A stretch of 41,977 nucleotides of DNA from Petrachloros mirabilis ULC683 (GCF_009939295.1 NZ_WVIC01000037.1:1-41977), one strand, 5' to 3'. Counted from the first letter of the stretch, positions 1-9,321 are shown. Notes: generated by a model from the letters alone, not told the origin. A program made the numbers and translations.

Positions 1-54
1 GCGTGGGGGTTCCACCCCCACACCCCGTACCTCACTCAGGTGAGAACCGCTATA
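1..54 (+). repeat. Family A palindromic repeat, truncated by window edge
   Basis: This is the right half of the repeat seen complete at 930-1037, 19976-20083 and 32327-32434. It has the GTGGGGGT/ACCCCCAC hairpin, the CTCAC-tcag-GTGAG hairpin and the terminal AACCGCTATA. The left half lies outside the window. It sits 43 bp upstream of the first gene. Confidence 0.85.
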
Positions 55-97
55 GAGTGACAAAAGAGAAATATAACTATTTTGAATAAATTGAGTT

Positions 98-898
98 ATG
101 AAACAAAAAACTAAATCATTTCTTTATTCTTTTGCTCCTGATATCCTTAATTTATACCAGGCCATAAATAATCGACGTTACTTTAAAAAAAGATACAATA
201 ATTTCCAAAATAATTTAACTTCTAGCTTATTTCCTCAAAATAACATTTCCGTTTTATTTGGCCCATTCAAGGGCATGAAATATATTAATGAAGTTGTTTG
301 GGGATCTATTACTCCAAAGTGGTTAGGTAGCTATGAATGTGAATTACATAGTGTTATTGAGGAAATTATTAAGATTGGTTATGACACTATTATTGATGTC
401 GGATGTGCTGAGGGTTATTATGCTGTGGGAATGGCTTTTAGAATACCACAAGCCTACATTTATGCTTACGATACAGATTTTTTATCTAGAAAACAAGTAC
501 GTCGTCTTATAAAGTTGAACAACTTAGAGTCTAGAATTTGTGTTAAAAAGTTTTGCTCTCACAATGAAATTGAGAAAATTGCAAGAAACTCCACACTTAT
601 TATTTGTGATATTGAAGGGTTTGAACGAGAACTATTAAATCCAATAAAATGTCAAATTTTAAAAAAAATTGATATTCTTGTTGAAGTTCATGAAGGCTTT
701 GGCAAACCATTGACGATCAATCTTCTAAAAGAACGCTTTCAGGAGTCACATTTAATTCAAGAAATTGATGCACAATCTCGTCATTCATGGATAAAGGATA
801 ATGAAGAAAAAATTCATATAAATAGTAAAATTTTATCTCTTGCTACTGAAGAGAGTCGCTCAAATGGCCAAAAATGGTTGTTTATGAAAAGAAAATAA
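98..898 (+). CDS. class I SAM-dependent methyltransferase (FkbM-like)
   Basis: A 266-residue protein with a class I Rossmann methyltransferase core in its middle third. The SAM-binding motif I is IDVGCAEGYYAVG at about residues 98-110, followed by an acidic YDTD at the end of the next strand and a later DIEGFE segment resembling FkbM-type methyltransferases. The natural substrate cannot be read from the sequence. The neighbouring gmd suggests a sugar or polysaccharide role, which is inference. The gene is strikingly AT-rich, with A/T at most third positions, unlike almost everything downstream, and it is bracketed by two copies of a mobile palindromic repeat; both point to horizontal acquisition. 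No clear Shine-Dalgarno precedes the ATG. Confidence 0.7.
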   Translation: MKQKTKSFLYSFAPDILNLYQAINNRRYFKKRYNNFQNNLTSSLFPQNNISVLFGPFKGMKYINEVVWGSITPKWLGSYECELHSVIEEIIKIGYDTIIDVGCAEGYYAVGMAFRIPQAYIYAYDTDFLSRKQVRRLIKLNNLESRICVKKFCSHNEIEKIARNSTLIICDIEGFERELLNPIKCQILKKIDILVEVHEGFGKPLTINLLKERFQESHLIQEIDAQSRHSWIKDNEEKIHINSKILSLATEESRSNGQKWLFMKRK

Positions 899-929
899 AC
901 TGATTGATTTTGTGTTTTTATTTGGTTAA

Positions 930-1037
930 TATAGCAGTTTACAGATTAATGGAGTATATGGGGTGCAGGGGGCACTGCCCCCTGCGTGGGGGTTCCACCC
1001 CCACACCCCGTACCTCACTCAGGTGAGAATCGCTATA
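930..1037 (+). repeat. Family A palindromic repeat (108 bp, complete)
   Basis: The copy begins TATAGCAGTTT and ends AATCGCTATA, giving inverted termini. Inside are three successive hairpins: GCAGGGGGCA/TGCCCCCTGC, GTGGGGGT/ACCCCCAC with a TCC loop, and CTCAC/GTGAG. It occupies about a third of the 310-bp gap between the methyltransferase and gmd. The rest of that gap is AT-rich with no recognisable gene. Confidence 0.9.
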
Positions 1038-1208
1038 ACTATACCCATGAAAATATCTCTTCTGAATCCATGATAAAACTTGTTTAGTAGAATGCATTTT
1101 ATTTTTTATATATAAGCTTAAAATTTTTGCTTAATTGCCTATAAATTTTGATTATTATTACAATTCTGTAATAATGTTTTTAGCGCTCTTAAATAAGAAT
1201 ATAACTTC

Positions 1209-2171
1209 ATGTCAAATAAAGCCTTAATTTCTGGAATTTCTGGTCAAGATGGTGCTTATTTAGCTCAGCTTTTGTTGAGTAAAGGGTATGAAGTCATTGG
1301 TACATCTCGTGATGCTCAGATGTCTTCATTTTCTAAGCTTCGCCTTTTGGACATACTCGAACATGTTAAGCTGGAGTCCATGATACTGACAGATTTCCGG
1401 AGTGTTCTCCAAGTCATTTCTAAGATCCAGCCAGATGAAATTTATAACCTTGCGGGGCAAACCTCTGTCGGTCTTTCTTTTAATCAACCGGTAGAGACTT
1501 TAGAAAGTATTGCTACGGGTACGCTAAATCTTTTAGAGGTAATACGTTTTCTTGAACGCCCGGTTAAGCTCTATAATGCGTGTTCCAGTGAGTGTTTTGG
1601 TGAGCTCAATGGCCGTGCGGCTGATGAGTCAACTCCGTTTCGGCCTTGTAGTCCCTATGCCGTGGCCAAGGCTGCTGCCTTTTGGCAAGTTGCTAACTAT
1701 CGGGAGGCTTATAATCTCTTTGCTTGCTCTGGGATTTTGTTTAATCATGAGTCCCCTTTGCGTCCTGAACGGTTTGTAACTCAGAAAATTGTTGTTGCTG
1801 CTTGTCGTATTGCCCAAGGAAGTCAAGAGAAGCTGCACCTTGGCAATCTTTCCATTCAACGGGACTGGGGTTGGGCTCCTGAATATGTTGATGCTATGTA
1901 TCGGATTCTTCAGCAAGAGCAACCGGATGATTTTGTCATTGCTACGGGCAAAAGCTATCCGCTTGAGCAGTTTGTTGCGGCAGCTTTTGCTTATGTCGAT
2001 TTAGACTGGCAAGAGCATGTCTTCACGGACTCTAGCTTGAAACGACCTACAGATTTAAGCTTCAGCCGGGGTGATGCTTTTAAGGCGGAGCAGAAGTTAC
2101 AGTGGCAGGCTCAATACACAATGCCAGATGTTGTTCAGATGATGATGGAATCAAGGCTGAGTCAAGCCTGA
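1209..2171 (+). CDS. gmd: GDP-mannose 4,6-dehydratase
   Basis: A 320-residue extended short-chain dehydrogenase. It converts GDP-mannose to GDP-4-keto-6-deoxymannose, the precursor of GDP-fucose, rhamnose or perosamine sugars for surface polysaccharides. The N-terminus has the dinucleotide-binding motif GISGQDGAYLAQ. The catalytic region shows SSECFG followed by the YAVAK signature (Tyr-x-x-x-Lys) and the GMD-typical NHESPLRPERFVT stretch. Length is at the short end for the family. No fucose synthase or reductase follows within the window. The stop codon lies inside the 10-bp target duplication of a palindromic mobile element (2176-2509). Confidence 0.93.
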   Translation: MSNKALISGISGQDGAYLAQLLLSKGYEVIGTSRDAQMSSFSKLRLLDILEHVKLESMILTDFRSVLQVISKIQPDEIYNLAGQTSVGLSFNQPVETLESIATGTLNLLEVIRFLERPVKLYNACSSECFGELNGRAADESTPFRPCSPYAVAKAAAFWQVANYREAYNLFACSGILFNHESPLRPERFVTQKIVVAACRIAQGSQEKLHLGNLSIQRDWGWAPEYVDAMYRILQQEQPDDFVIATGKSYPLEQFVAAAFAYVDLDWQEHVFTDSSLKRPTDLSFSRGDAFKAEQKLQWQAQYTMPDVVQMMMESRLSQA

Positions 2172-2175
2172 AGCG

Positions 2176-2509
2176 CTACTGTGTCCACACAAGTCCAATT
2201 TACTGCGCACACCCTGCACTACCCCCCTTAATCCCTCCTTGCCAAGGCTACGGTGTATACACATCTCTAGTTCTCCGTGTTCCACGCTGCATTAGCCCCC
2301 CCAACCCCCCAATTCTGGGGGGAGAAATCCGAAAGTTAGGGCTGGTTCCCCCCAGAATTGGGGGGCTAGGGGGGCGAGCGCAAAGATTTTGAATCTTTTC
2401 AAGACTTGTGTGTACACCGTAGCTTGCCAAGGGGAGGGCTAGGGTGGAGTCATGCAGGAGGTTCAAACATAGACTCATCAGTTATTTCAAACTTGTGTGG
2501 ACACCGTAG
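2176..2509. mobile_element. Family B MITE-like element (outer copy), interrupted by a second copy
   Basis: The termini are inverted repeats CTACTGTGTCCACACAAGT (2176-2194) and, read on the minus strand from 2509, CTACGGTGTCCACACAAGT: 18 of 19 match. The flanks GCCTGAAGCG (2166-2175) and GTCTGAAGCG (2510-2519) form a 10-bp target duplication matching at 9 of 10. Removing the inner element and one copy of its duplication leaves a 149-bp palindromic sequence with no ORF of substance. The left duplication contains the gmd stop codon. No transposase is encoded, so this is a non-autonomous element. Confidence 0.85.
2248..2422. mobile_element. Family B MITE-like element (inner copy, nested)
   Basis: A 175-bp palindromic element beginning CTACGGTGTATACAC and ending GTGTACACCGTAG. 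It is flanked by a perfect 10-bp direct repeat CTTGCCAAGG at 2238-2247 and 2423-2432. It carries CCCCCCAATTCTGGGGGG and its inverted counterpart, allowing a long hairpin. It lies near the centre of the outer element, so it inserted later. The same element occurs at 16396-16569 and 23575-23744. Confidence 0.92.
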
Positions 2510-2644
2510 GTCTGAAGCGGATTTGCGGGGCCAAATATTGGGATTCAGAGGGGGTCTCTGTGACTGCCAGGGCCTTGTCCTCGCTAGGATGGTGATATCG
2601 AGTTGAATCAGCGATCGCACCCCTAGCCCGGACTCATACATTAG

Positions 2645-4282
2645 TTGGTGTCTCATCCCCTTTTCACAGACGAGCAGGTTTTATTTACGCCTGTTCAGCC
2701 TCATACCGATGCCATTCCGTTGATTTTGGCGTTTCCCAATACCTATAGCGTGGGTATTACTAGCTTGGGCTACCAGGTGGTCTGGTCGTTGCTGGCCAGC
2801 CTTCCGGGTGTGGCTGTGAGTCGCTTATTTGCCGATGGCCAAGAGTTGCTGCCTCGCCATCCTGAACTGTTGGGCTTTTCTTTTTCTTGGGAGTTAGACT
2901 ACGGCAACATTCTCTCGTTGCTGGAGTCTTTAGAGATTCCCTTGCGAGCCGATGAGCGCACCGATATTCATCCCCTTGTTTTTGGTGGCGGTCCTGTGTT
3001 GACTGCCAATCCTGAGCCCTTTGCTGATTTTTTTGATGTCATTTTGCTGGGGGATGGCGAAGATCTGCTGCCCCAGTTTGTCAGTGCCTATCAATCGGTG
3101 CGTCAGGCTCCGCGCGAGGAGCAGTTGTTGACCCTGGCTCAGGTGCCCGGCCTCTATGTGCCCAGCCTCTATGCTGTCACCTATCACAGTCTGACGGGAG
3201 CCATTGCCACCATTAAGCCCACGGATCCGCAGGTGCCAGCTCAGGTGGTGAAGCAAACCTATCGGGGCAATACCCTCTCGGCATCTACGGTGGTGACTCC
3301 CCAGGCGGCTTGGGAGAGTATCTATATGGTGGAAGTGGTGCGTAGTTGCCCGGAGCTGTGCCGCTTTTGTCTGGCTAGTTATCTGACGCTGCCCTTTCGC
3401 ACGCCCAGCGTTACCGCGTCCCTGATTCCGGCGGTGGAGCGAGGGCTGAAGGTGACTTCGCGAATTGGACTGTTGGGGGCATCGGTAACTCAACACCCGG
3501 AGTTTGACGAGTTGCTAGATTTTTTTGATCGTCCGGCCTGCGATGGGGTGCGCCTCAGCATTGCTTCAGTGCGTACCAATACGGTGACGGCGAAGCTGGC
3601 CAAAATTTTGGCTAAGCGGGACACCCGCTCGATCACCATTGCCATTGAGAGCGGTTCCGAAGCCCTGCGCCAGATTATTAACAAAAAACTGCACAATGAT
3701 GAAATTTTGGCGGCGGCAGCCCATGCTCAGGTAGGGGGGCTGAAGGGAATCAAGTTCTATGGCATGGCCGGAGTACCCGGTGAAGTCGAGGCCGACTTAG
3801 AGGCCACCGTTGCTCTCTTCCAAACTCTGAAGCGCCAGGTTCCGGGCTTCCGGTTTACCCTAGGGTGCAGCACCTTTGTGCCTAAGGCTCACACTCCTTT
3901 TCAATGGTGTGGTGTCAATCCCCAAGCCCAAAAACGGCTGCAATATTTGCAGAAGCATCTGCGCCCCCAGGGCATTGACTTCCGACCTGAAAGCTACAAT
4001 TGGTCGGTGATCCAAGCATTGCTGTCTCGTGGAGATCGCCGCCTAGCGCCCCTGCTGCTTCGCACTCGCTACTATGGCGACTCCTTGGGCAGTTATCGCC
4101 GTGCCTTTAAGGAACTGCGGGGGCAGCTTCCGGATTTAGATTTTTATGTCTTTGCTGACTGGCCTTTAGATCAGGTACTCCCCTGGGCGCATCTGCAAGG
4201 GCCGCTGCCTACCGCTACTTTGGCTAAGCATCGGGAGCGTGCGCTTAATCCTGATGCTCAAGGGGTGAGGTTGCCTCGATGA
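2645..4282 (+). CDS. B12-binding-like radical SAM protein
   Basis: A protein of about 545 residues. The N-terminal 200 residues resemble the B12-binding-like domain found ahead of many radical SAM cores (FPNTYSVGITSLGYQVV, then GGGPVLTANPEPFADFFDVILLGDGE in two parts). The radical SAM cluster motif CPELCRFC (Cys235, Cys239, Cys242) would bind a 4Fe-4S cluster and SAM. The core continues with AIESGSE and a GVPGE motif. This architecture is common in cyanobacteria but I know no established substrate. The reading frame has a stop just upstream (2642-2644), so translation starts at TTG 2645 or GTG 2648; neither has a good Shine-Dalgarno. The 3' end overlaps the convergent diguanylate cyclase gene by 38 bp. 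Confidence 0.85.
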   Translation: MVSHPLFTDEQVLFTPVQPHTDAIPLILAFPNTYSVGITSLGYQVVWSLLASLPGVAVSRLFADGQELLPRHPELLGFSFSWELDYGNILSLLESLEIPLRADERTDIHPLVFGGGPVLTANPEPFADFFDVILLGDGEDLLPQFVSAYQSVRQAPREEQLLTLAQVPGLYVPSLYAVTYHSLTGAIATIKPTDPQVPAQVVKQTYRGNTLSASTVVTPQAAWESIYMVEVVRSCPELCRFCLASYLTLPFRTPSVTASLIPAVERGLKVTSRIGLLGASVTQHPEFDELLDFFDRPACDGVRLSIASVRTNTVTAKLAKILAKRDTRSITIAIESGSEALRQIINKKLHNDEILAAAAHAQVGGLKGIKFYGMAGVPGEVEADLEATVALFQTLKRQVPGFRFTLGCSTFVPKAHTPFQWCGVNPQAQKRLQYLQKHLRPQGIDFRPESYNWSVIQALLSRGDRRLAPLLLRTRYYGDSLGSYRRAFKELRGQLPDLDFYVFADWPLDQVLPWAHLQGPLPTATLAKHRERALNPDAQGVRLPR

Positions 4283-5237
4283 CTTGAGAGACGATGCGAT
4301 CGCGCCCCTGTTCCTTGGCTCGATAGAGTGCCTTGTCAGCCTCAATCACAAGCACATCTGGCTCAAACCTAGCACTGGGCTGTATGCTTGCCAAACCAAT
4401 ACTGATGGTGACCACGGGTCGAATTGCAGAGGCTTGGTGAGGAATCTGGAGGTCTTGCACCGCAGTCTGCAGGCGCTCCGCCACATAGGTAGCTCCCTTG
4501 ATGCTGGTGCTGGGCAAAAGAATGGCAAATTCCTCTCCACCATAGCGAGTTACAATATCAAGGGGACGACAGACCTGCTGAGATAGGGCTTGGGCGATAT
4601 CTTGTAAGCAGGCGTCTCCCTGAAGATGGCCGTAGGTATCGTTGTAGGGTTTGAAAAAATCGACATCGCACATGAGCAGAGACAGCCATTGCTGCTCGCG
4701 CTGCATCAACCGCCACATCCGAGCCAAGTGATCGTCAAAACTGCGGCGATTGGCAATCTGAGTTAGCCCATCTTGTGAAGCCAAACGAGACAACTGCTGA
4801 TTCATCTGTTCGAGATGCTGATAGAACTGAGATTCCCGAATCAGCCGTCGCACCCGTTGCTGCAAAATAGCAACGTTGATGGGCTTGGTCACATAGTCAG
4901 TTACACCGGCAGCAAAGGCACGATCAATGGAGTCCCGGTCGTCCAGTGCTGTAATGAGTAGGATGGGGGTTTTCTTGGCACCGGGCATCTGCTGTAATTG
5001 CTCACAACAGGTAAAACCATCAATCCCTGGCATCACTGCATCCACTAAAACCAGTGCAGGTTGCAGAGATGAAAAAATCTGTAGGCACTGCTCTCCGGAA
5101 ATAGTCTCGGCAATGCGATATCCGGTCTGCTCTAGGGCATTGCTGAGAGATAGGCGTGCCACGCGATCATCATCGACAATCAAAATGATGGGAGCCGTTG
5201 GCTCAGAAAGAAGGGGTGACAAAACCTGTGGTTGCAT
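4245..5237 (-). CDS. PleD-like response regulator with GGDEF diguanylate cyclase domain
   Basis: A 330-residue two-domain protein that would make cyclic di-GMP from two GTP when phosphorylated. The receiver domain (about 16-130) has the acidic pocket DDD 22-24, phospho-acceptor Asp66 in LVDAVMPG and Lys118 in TKP. A short coiled linker leads to a GGDEF domain (about 155-318) with an intact GGEEF active site at 233-237. An RxxD inhibitory I-site (Arg224, Asp227) lies exactly five residues upstream, so product feedback inhibition is likely. There is no cognate histidine kinase nearby, so the input is unknown. The ATG at 5237 is the first in the frame. It is divergent from chlD across a 298-bp gap. 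Confidence 0.93.
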   Translation of the reverse strand: MQPQVLSPLLSEPTAPIILIVDDDRVARLSLSNALEQTGYRIAETISGEQCLQIFSSLQPALVLVDAVMPGIDGFTCCEQLQQMPGAKKTPILLITALDDRDSIDRAFAAGVTDYVTKPINVAILQQRVRRLIRESQFYQHLEQMNQQLSRLASQDGLTQIANRRSFDDHLARMWRLMQREQQWLSLLMCDVDFFKPYNDTYGHLQGDACLQDIAQALSQQVCRPLDIVTRYGGEEFAILLPSTSIKGATYVAERLQTAVQDLQIPHQASAIRPVVTISIGLASIQPSARFEPDVLVIEADKALYRAKEQGRDRIVSQVIEATSPLEHQD

Positions 5238-5535
5238 GGTTCTGAATCTGACAAACTGATGCTGTCAAAAATAGAGATGGTGGAGGACTGAGGCTGTCAA
5301 ACTCTAACTTTGTATCAGGAGCAGCAAAGAATTGGCAATCCTGAATCATTCTTGATACGAAAATCACCGCAATGGTTCTCAAGATTCTACCCTAGTATGG
5401 ATTCAAAAGTAGAACATTTTGTAGTACTGGTACTTGCCTGTTTTTATGGAGCTTAGCCACTCCGTGACAAAGTTGGCCGTGAGGGACGGATCAGATCTTG
5501 TTATTCTGAAAGTCTAAACCTTCTGTGCAAAAGCA

Positions 5536-7539
5536 ATGCCCGGCCTGGAAACTCCCTTGGCGATTACCACTTTTCCCCTGACTGCTGTGATCGGACAGCA
5601 AGCGATCAAAGTTGCACTGCTATTGGCGGCGGTCGATCCGGGACTGGGAGGGGTTGCGATCGCAGGTCGTCGGGGCACCGCCAAATCCGTGATGGCACGG
5701 GGAATCCACGCCCTATTGCCCCCCATCGAAGTTGTCAGAGGCTCCATGAGCCACTGCGATCCCCAAGATCCCAGCCAGTGGGACGACGCAGTCTTAGCGA
5801 CGTGGAATCCAAGTCAAAGCGAACCCGAAACCGAAATTATTTCCACCCCCTTTGTGCAAATTCCCCTCGGGGTCACCGAAGATCGCCTGTTAGGCTCAGT
5901 CGATGTGGCCAAATCGATTCAGGCTGGAAAAACCATTTTTCAGCCCGGTCTTTTAGCCGAAGCCAATCGGGGCGTGCTCTACGTCGATGAAATCAACCTC
6001 CTAGATGAGCAAATCGCCAACCTGTTGCTCACCGTCCTCACCGAAGGCCGCAATCAGATTGAGCGAGAAGGCATTAGCTTTCAGCATCCTTGCAAGCCTC
6101 TGTTTATCGCCACCTACAACCCCGAAGAAGGGGGACTGCGAGAGCATCTCCTCGATCGGATTGCCATCTGTCTGTCTGCGGATGCCGTCCTAGGCTTAGA
6201 TGAGCGCGTTCAAGCCGTCGAACAAGTCACCACCTACGCCAATTCTCCCCAAGACTTTCTGGCTCAATACGCCCCAGAAATCGAAGACCTAAAGACCCAA
6301 ATCATTCTCGCCCGAGAATGGCTCAAAGATGTGCGCATTCAAACCGACCAAATTGCCTACTTGGTCAACGAAGCCCTGCGCGGCGGCGTCAAAGGCCACC
6401 GCGCAGAACTCTTCGCAGTGCGCGTCGCCAAAGCCCATGCCGCCCTACAAGGACGCTCAGCAGTCACAGCCGAAGATCTCCGTCGCGCCGTCGAATTGGT
6501 GATTGTGCCTCGGGCCACCACTGTTGAAGTGCCCCCTGAGCAACCCCAGCCCCCGCCGCCCCCTCCACCCCAGGATTCCGACAACCCCGATCCAGAAAAT
6601 GAAGATGAGCCTGAGGACGAGCCCCCCGAAATGGAGGAAACCCCCAGCATCCCAGAAGAGTTTGTCTTTGACCCCGAAGGCGTGGTGCTTGACCCCCAAG
6701 TTCTCTACTTTGCCCAAATGGCTCAGCGCCAGGGCAAATCGGGCAGCCGTAGCCTTGTCTTTTCCCAAGACCGAGGACGCTACATCAAACCCATGTTGCC
6801 CAAAGGCTCCGTAGGTCGCATTGCCGTCGATGCCACCCTCCGAGCCGCCGCACCCTATCAAAAAGCCCGTCGCGCCCGCCAGCCCGGACGTCGAGTCATT
6901 GTCGAGCAAGCAGATGTACGCACCAAGCGGCTAGCTCGCAAGTCCGGTGCCCTGGTAATTTTCGTCGTAGATGCCTCGGGTTCCATGGCACTTAACCGGA
7001 TGCAGTCCGCCAAAGGCGCAGTGATGCGACTTTTAACCCAAGCCTATCAAAACCGCGATCAAGTGGCGCTGATTCCCTTTCGGGGTGAACGCGCTGACGT
7101 CCTGCTGCCCCCCACCCGCTCCATTGAAGCCGCTCGCCGCCGCCTCGACACCCTCCCCTGCGGCGGTGGCTCCCCCCTAGCCCATGGTCTCACCCAGGCC
7201 GTGCGCGTCGGTCTGAATGCCCTTTCTTCCGGAGATATTGGCCAGGTAGTGGTGGTGGCGATTACCGATGGTCGGGGGAACATCCCGTTGTCAGTGTCTT
7301 TAGGAGAACCCCAAGCTGACGGCGAAAAGCCAGATATTAAAGCTGAGCTGCTAGAGATTGCCGATCGCTTCCGGGCTTTGAACCTGAAGTTGTTAATGAT
7401 CGACACTGAAAACAAATTCATCTCCACTGGATTTGCCAAGGAATTAGCCAAACATGCGGGGGGCAAGTACTACCACCTACCCAAGGCCACGGATCAGGCC
7501 ATTGCGGCTGTGACCCAAAATGCCTTGGGCAGCCTGTAG
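5536..7539 (+). CDS. chlD: magnesium chelatase subunit D (ChlD)
   Basis: A 667-residue protein close to the usual cyanobacterial ChlD length. ChlD forms the AAA+ motor complex with ChlI and delivers it to ChlH, which inserts Mg2+ into protoporphyrin IX, the first committed step of chlorophyll synthesis. The N-terminal AAA domain has GRRGTAKS at 44-51. The middle is a proline run followed by an acidic Glu/Asp/Pro linker (roughly 335-385). The C-terminal von Willebrand A domain has a complete MIDAS motif DASGS starting at Asp479. ChlD often has a degenerate ATPase site; the P-loop here retains Lys and Ser. The 298-bp upstream region shared with the diguanylate cyclase presumably holds both promoters, but I see no clear box. 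Confidence 0.96.
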   Translation: MPGLETPLAITTFPLTAVIGQQAIKVALLLAAVDPGLGGVAIAGRRGTAKSVMARGIHALLPPIEVVRGSMSHCDPQDPSQWDDAVLATWNPSQSEPETEIISTPFVQIPLGVTEDRLLGSVDVAKSIQAGKTIFQPGLLAEANRGVLYVDEINLLDEQIANLLLTVLTEGRNQIEREGISFQHPCKPLFIATYNPEEGGLREHLLDRIAICLSADAVLGLDERVQAVEQVTTYANSPQDFLAQYAPEIEDLKTQIILAREWLKDVRIQTDQIAYLVNEALRGGVKGHRAELFAVRVAKAHAALQGRSAVTAEDLRRAVELVIVPRATTVEVPPEQPQPPPPPPPQDSDNPDPENEDEPEDEPPEMEETPSIPEEFVFDPEGVVLDPQVLYFAQMAQRQGKSGSRSLVFSQDRGRYIKPMLPKGSVGRIAVDATLRAAAPYQKARRARQPGRRVIVEQADVRTKRLARKSGALVIFVVDASGSMALNRMQSAKGAVMRLLTQAYQNRDQVALIPFRGERADVLLPPTRSIEAARRRLDTLPCGGGSPLAHGLTQAVRVGLNALSSGDIGQVVVVAITDGRGNIPLSVSLGEPQADGEKPDIKAELLEIADRFRALNLKLLMIDTENKFISTGFAKELAKHAGGKYYHLPKATDQAIAAVTQNALGSL

Positions 7540-7620
7540 GGTTTGCCCACACAAGACAACATTCATTCCCGACTGGTTCCGCTATGATGAGAGCCTGAAA
7601 CCTGTTCTGGAGAACATGCA

Positions 7621-8688
7621 ATGGGGTACCCGGTTACGCTAATTCGGGGAGATGGCATTGGCCCAGAAGTGGCTGAAGCGGCTCGCATAGCCGTTGACGC
7701 CACCGGCGTGTCCCTTGACTGGAACATTGTAGATGCTGGGGCTGTGGCCATAGAGAAATATGGCACACCCCTGCCTGAGCCGATGTTCGAAGCGATTCGG
7801 GATACCAAAATCGCCCTCAAAGGCCCGATCAGCACCCCATCGGGGTATAAATTTCCCGTCACCATAGAAATCTGCAAACAGCTTAATCTCTTCGCCAATC
7901 TCCGTCCTGTCCAGTCTATTCCCGGCGTCAAAAGCTATTTCCAGGACATTGATCTGGTGATCCTGCGGGACAATACCGAAGATCTTTATGCCGGTATCGA
8001 GTTTGAGCGCACCTCTATAGAGGCGGCAGATGCCCGTACCTTTTTAAGTAAATTGTCTGGCCAGACCATCCGCGATGATGCCGCCATTGGCGTAAAGCCG
8101 ATCTCCGTCTTGGGCAGCCGCCAAATTGTAGAGTTTGCTTTGCAATATGCTCAGACCCATAGCCGTCGTAAGATCACGGTGGTGCATCAGGCCAATAGAA
8201 TGAAGTTTACCGATGGCCTGTTTTTGGACGTAGCTCGTGAAGTGGCCAAGAGTTATCCCGAGCTGGCCTTTGAAGACCAATCGGTAGACAATGTGTGTTT
8301 GCAACTGATGCAGAAGCCCCAGCAATATGACCTTTTGGTGATGTCCAATCTCTATGGCGATATCCTTTCGAGTTTGGGGGCAGGCATGATGGGGGGGCTG
8401 GGGGTTGCACCTAGCGCCAATATTGGGGATGACTATGCGGTGTTTGAGGCGGTTCATGGCTGTGCCCCCAAATATGCTGGGCAAAATAAAGCCAATCCAA
8501 CTGCCTTAATTCTGTCGGGTGCGCTGATGCTGCAACACCTGGGTGAGCAAGAAGCCGCCACAAAATTGCAAAAAGCAGTTCAGTCTGTGATTCATGCTCA
8601 AGTAGTCACCTGCGATCTGGCTGCTTCTGGGGTAGAGCCGGTGGGCACCCGAGAAATGGCTGAGGCCATAGCAGCGGCCATGGTTTAG
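7621..8688 (+). CDS. isocitrate/isopropylmalate dehydrogenase family protein
   Basis: A 355-residue beta-decarboxylating dehydrogenase. Family features include RGDGIGPE at the N-terminus, [13 protein letters not shown] in the substrate-binding region, [13 protein letters not shown] (metal-binding Asp) and HGCAPKYAG near the C-terminus. Whether the substrate is isocitrate, homoisocitrate or isopropylmalate cannot be settled by eye. The size is that of NAD-IDH or LeuB, while the Lys-Tyr after HGCAP matches residues linked to NADP preference in E. coli-type isocitrate dehydrogenase. A GGAG at 7609-7612 sits 8 nt before the ATG and supports this start. It lies 81 bp downstream of chlD in the same direction, with its own likely initiation. 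Confidence 0.88.
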   Translation: MGYPVTLIRGDGIGPEVAEAARIAVDATGVSLDWNIVDAGAVAIEKYGTPLPEPMFEAIRDTKIALKGPISTPSGYKFPVTIEICKQLNLFANLRPVQSIPGVKSYFQDIDLVILRDNTEDLYAGIEFERTSIEAADARTFLSKLSGQTIRDDAAIGVKPISVLGSRQIVEFALQYAQTHSRRKITVVHQANRMKFTDGLFLDVAREVAKSYPELAFEDQSVDNVCLQLMQKPQQYDLLVMSNLYGDILSSLGAGMMGGLGVAPSANIGDDYAVFEAVHGCAPKYAGQNKANPTALILSGALMLQHLGEQEAATKLQKAVQSVIHAQVVTCDLAASGVEPVGTREMAEAIAAAMV

Positions 8689-8750
8689 GGGCTGTGGTGT
8701 ACAAACATTTCCCCTAGACTAGAGAGATCGTTTGATTTTGCCCTGGGGTT

Positions 8751-9257
8751 ATGACTTTTCAATTTGAAGCCGACTTTGTAGATACACTGCGTTGTATTCC
8801 CATGGCGGTGCGCTATAAGCTCGACACCTGTGGCATCAAGCTCAAACTTGATCAATGGCATCAGTTTCCGTTCGCGGCTCGGCAAGCCCTAGTGGAGATG
8901 CCCTGTGACACCACTGAACAGGACACCACTGAACAGGACACCACTGAACAAGACACCACTAAACACATTCAGCAGTACCGGCTGTACCTCCAGGACCTGA
9001 TCTGGCAGTACAGTCATGTTAAAGCCACGGAACTTCCCATTGACCCCCATCCCCCTTGGTTAGACACCACCCAAACCCCAACTGATCTAAATGCCAAAGC
9101 TGAAGCCGCTGGACTCTCTGTGTCCTTATCCCAATGGCAGCAGCTCACGCCCCTACAGCGGTTTGCGCTGATCAAACTCAGTCGCCCCAGCCACGAAAGT
9201 CGAAATTTTATCCCTGCTCTGAAAGAATTTGGACTGTTGCCTGCGCAGTCTGCCTGA
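8751..9257 (+). CDS. narM: nitrate reductase-associated protein NarM
   Basis: A 168-residue cytosolic protein. The start matches the cyanobacterial nitrate reductase-associated family (PF09655 type): FEADFVDTLRCIPMAVRYKL, then GIKLKLDQWHQF. In cyanobacteria NarM is needed for active ferredoxin-dependent nitrate reductase (NarB), probably in maturation. narB and the nitrate transporter are not in this window, so the gene is detached from its usual partners. A 15-bp tandem repeat inserts three DTTEQ units plus DTTKH at about residues 53-72, splitting the conserved N-terminal part from the rest. The ATG follows an AT-rich leader without a strong ribosome-binding site. Confidence 0.88.
   Translation: MTFQFEADFVDTLRCIPMAVRYKLDTCGIKLKLDQWHQFPFAARQALVEMPCDTTEQDTTEQDTTEQDTTKHIQQYRLYLQDLIWQYSHVKATELPIDPHPPWLDTTQTPTDLNAKAEAAGLSVSLSQWQQLTPLQRFALIKLSRPSHESRNFIPALKEFGLLPAQSA
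8907..8966 (+). repeat. 15-bp tandem repeat inside narM (4 units)
   Basis: The units start at 8907, 8922, 8937 and 8952, each reading GACACCACTGAACAG or a close variant. The first three units differ only at the last base; the fourth is diverged. The unit length keeps the reading frame and encodes DTTEQ. Confidence 0.97.
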
Positions 9258-9321
9258 TCGCAGCAGCAGCATTGTGGGTACGCTCAGGGTGTGGTCTGTT
9301 CTCTCACTGTGGAGCTGGGTC

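Noticed and set aside
2102-2606. Small ORFs downstream of gmd
   Set aside because: They lie in nested palindromic elements and read the C/G-run hairpins; no ribosome-binding sites or conserved features.
6357-6909. Glycine-rich minus-strand ORFs over chlD
   Set aside because: They are the complement of the proline-rich linker codons of ChlD.
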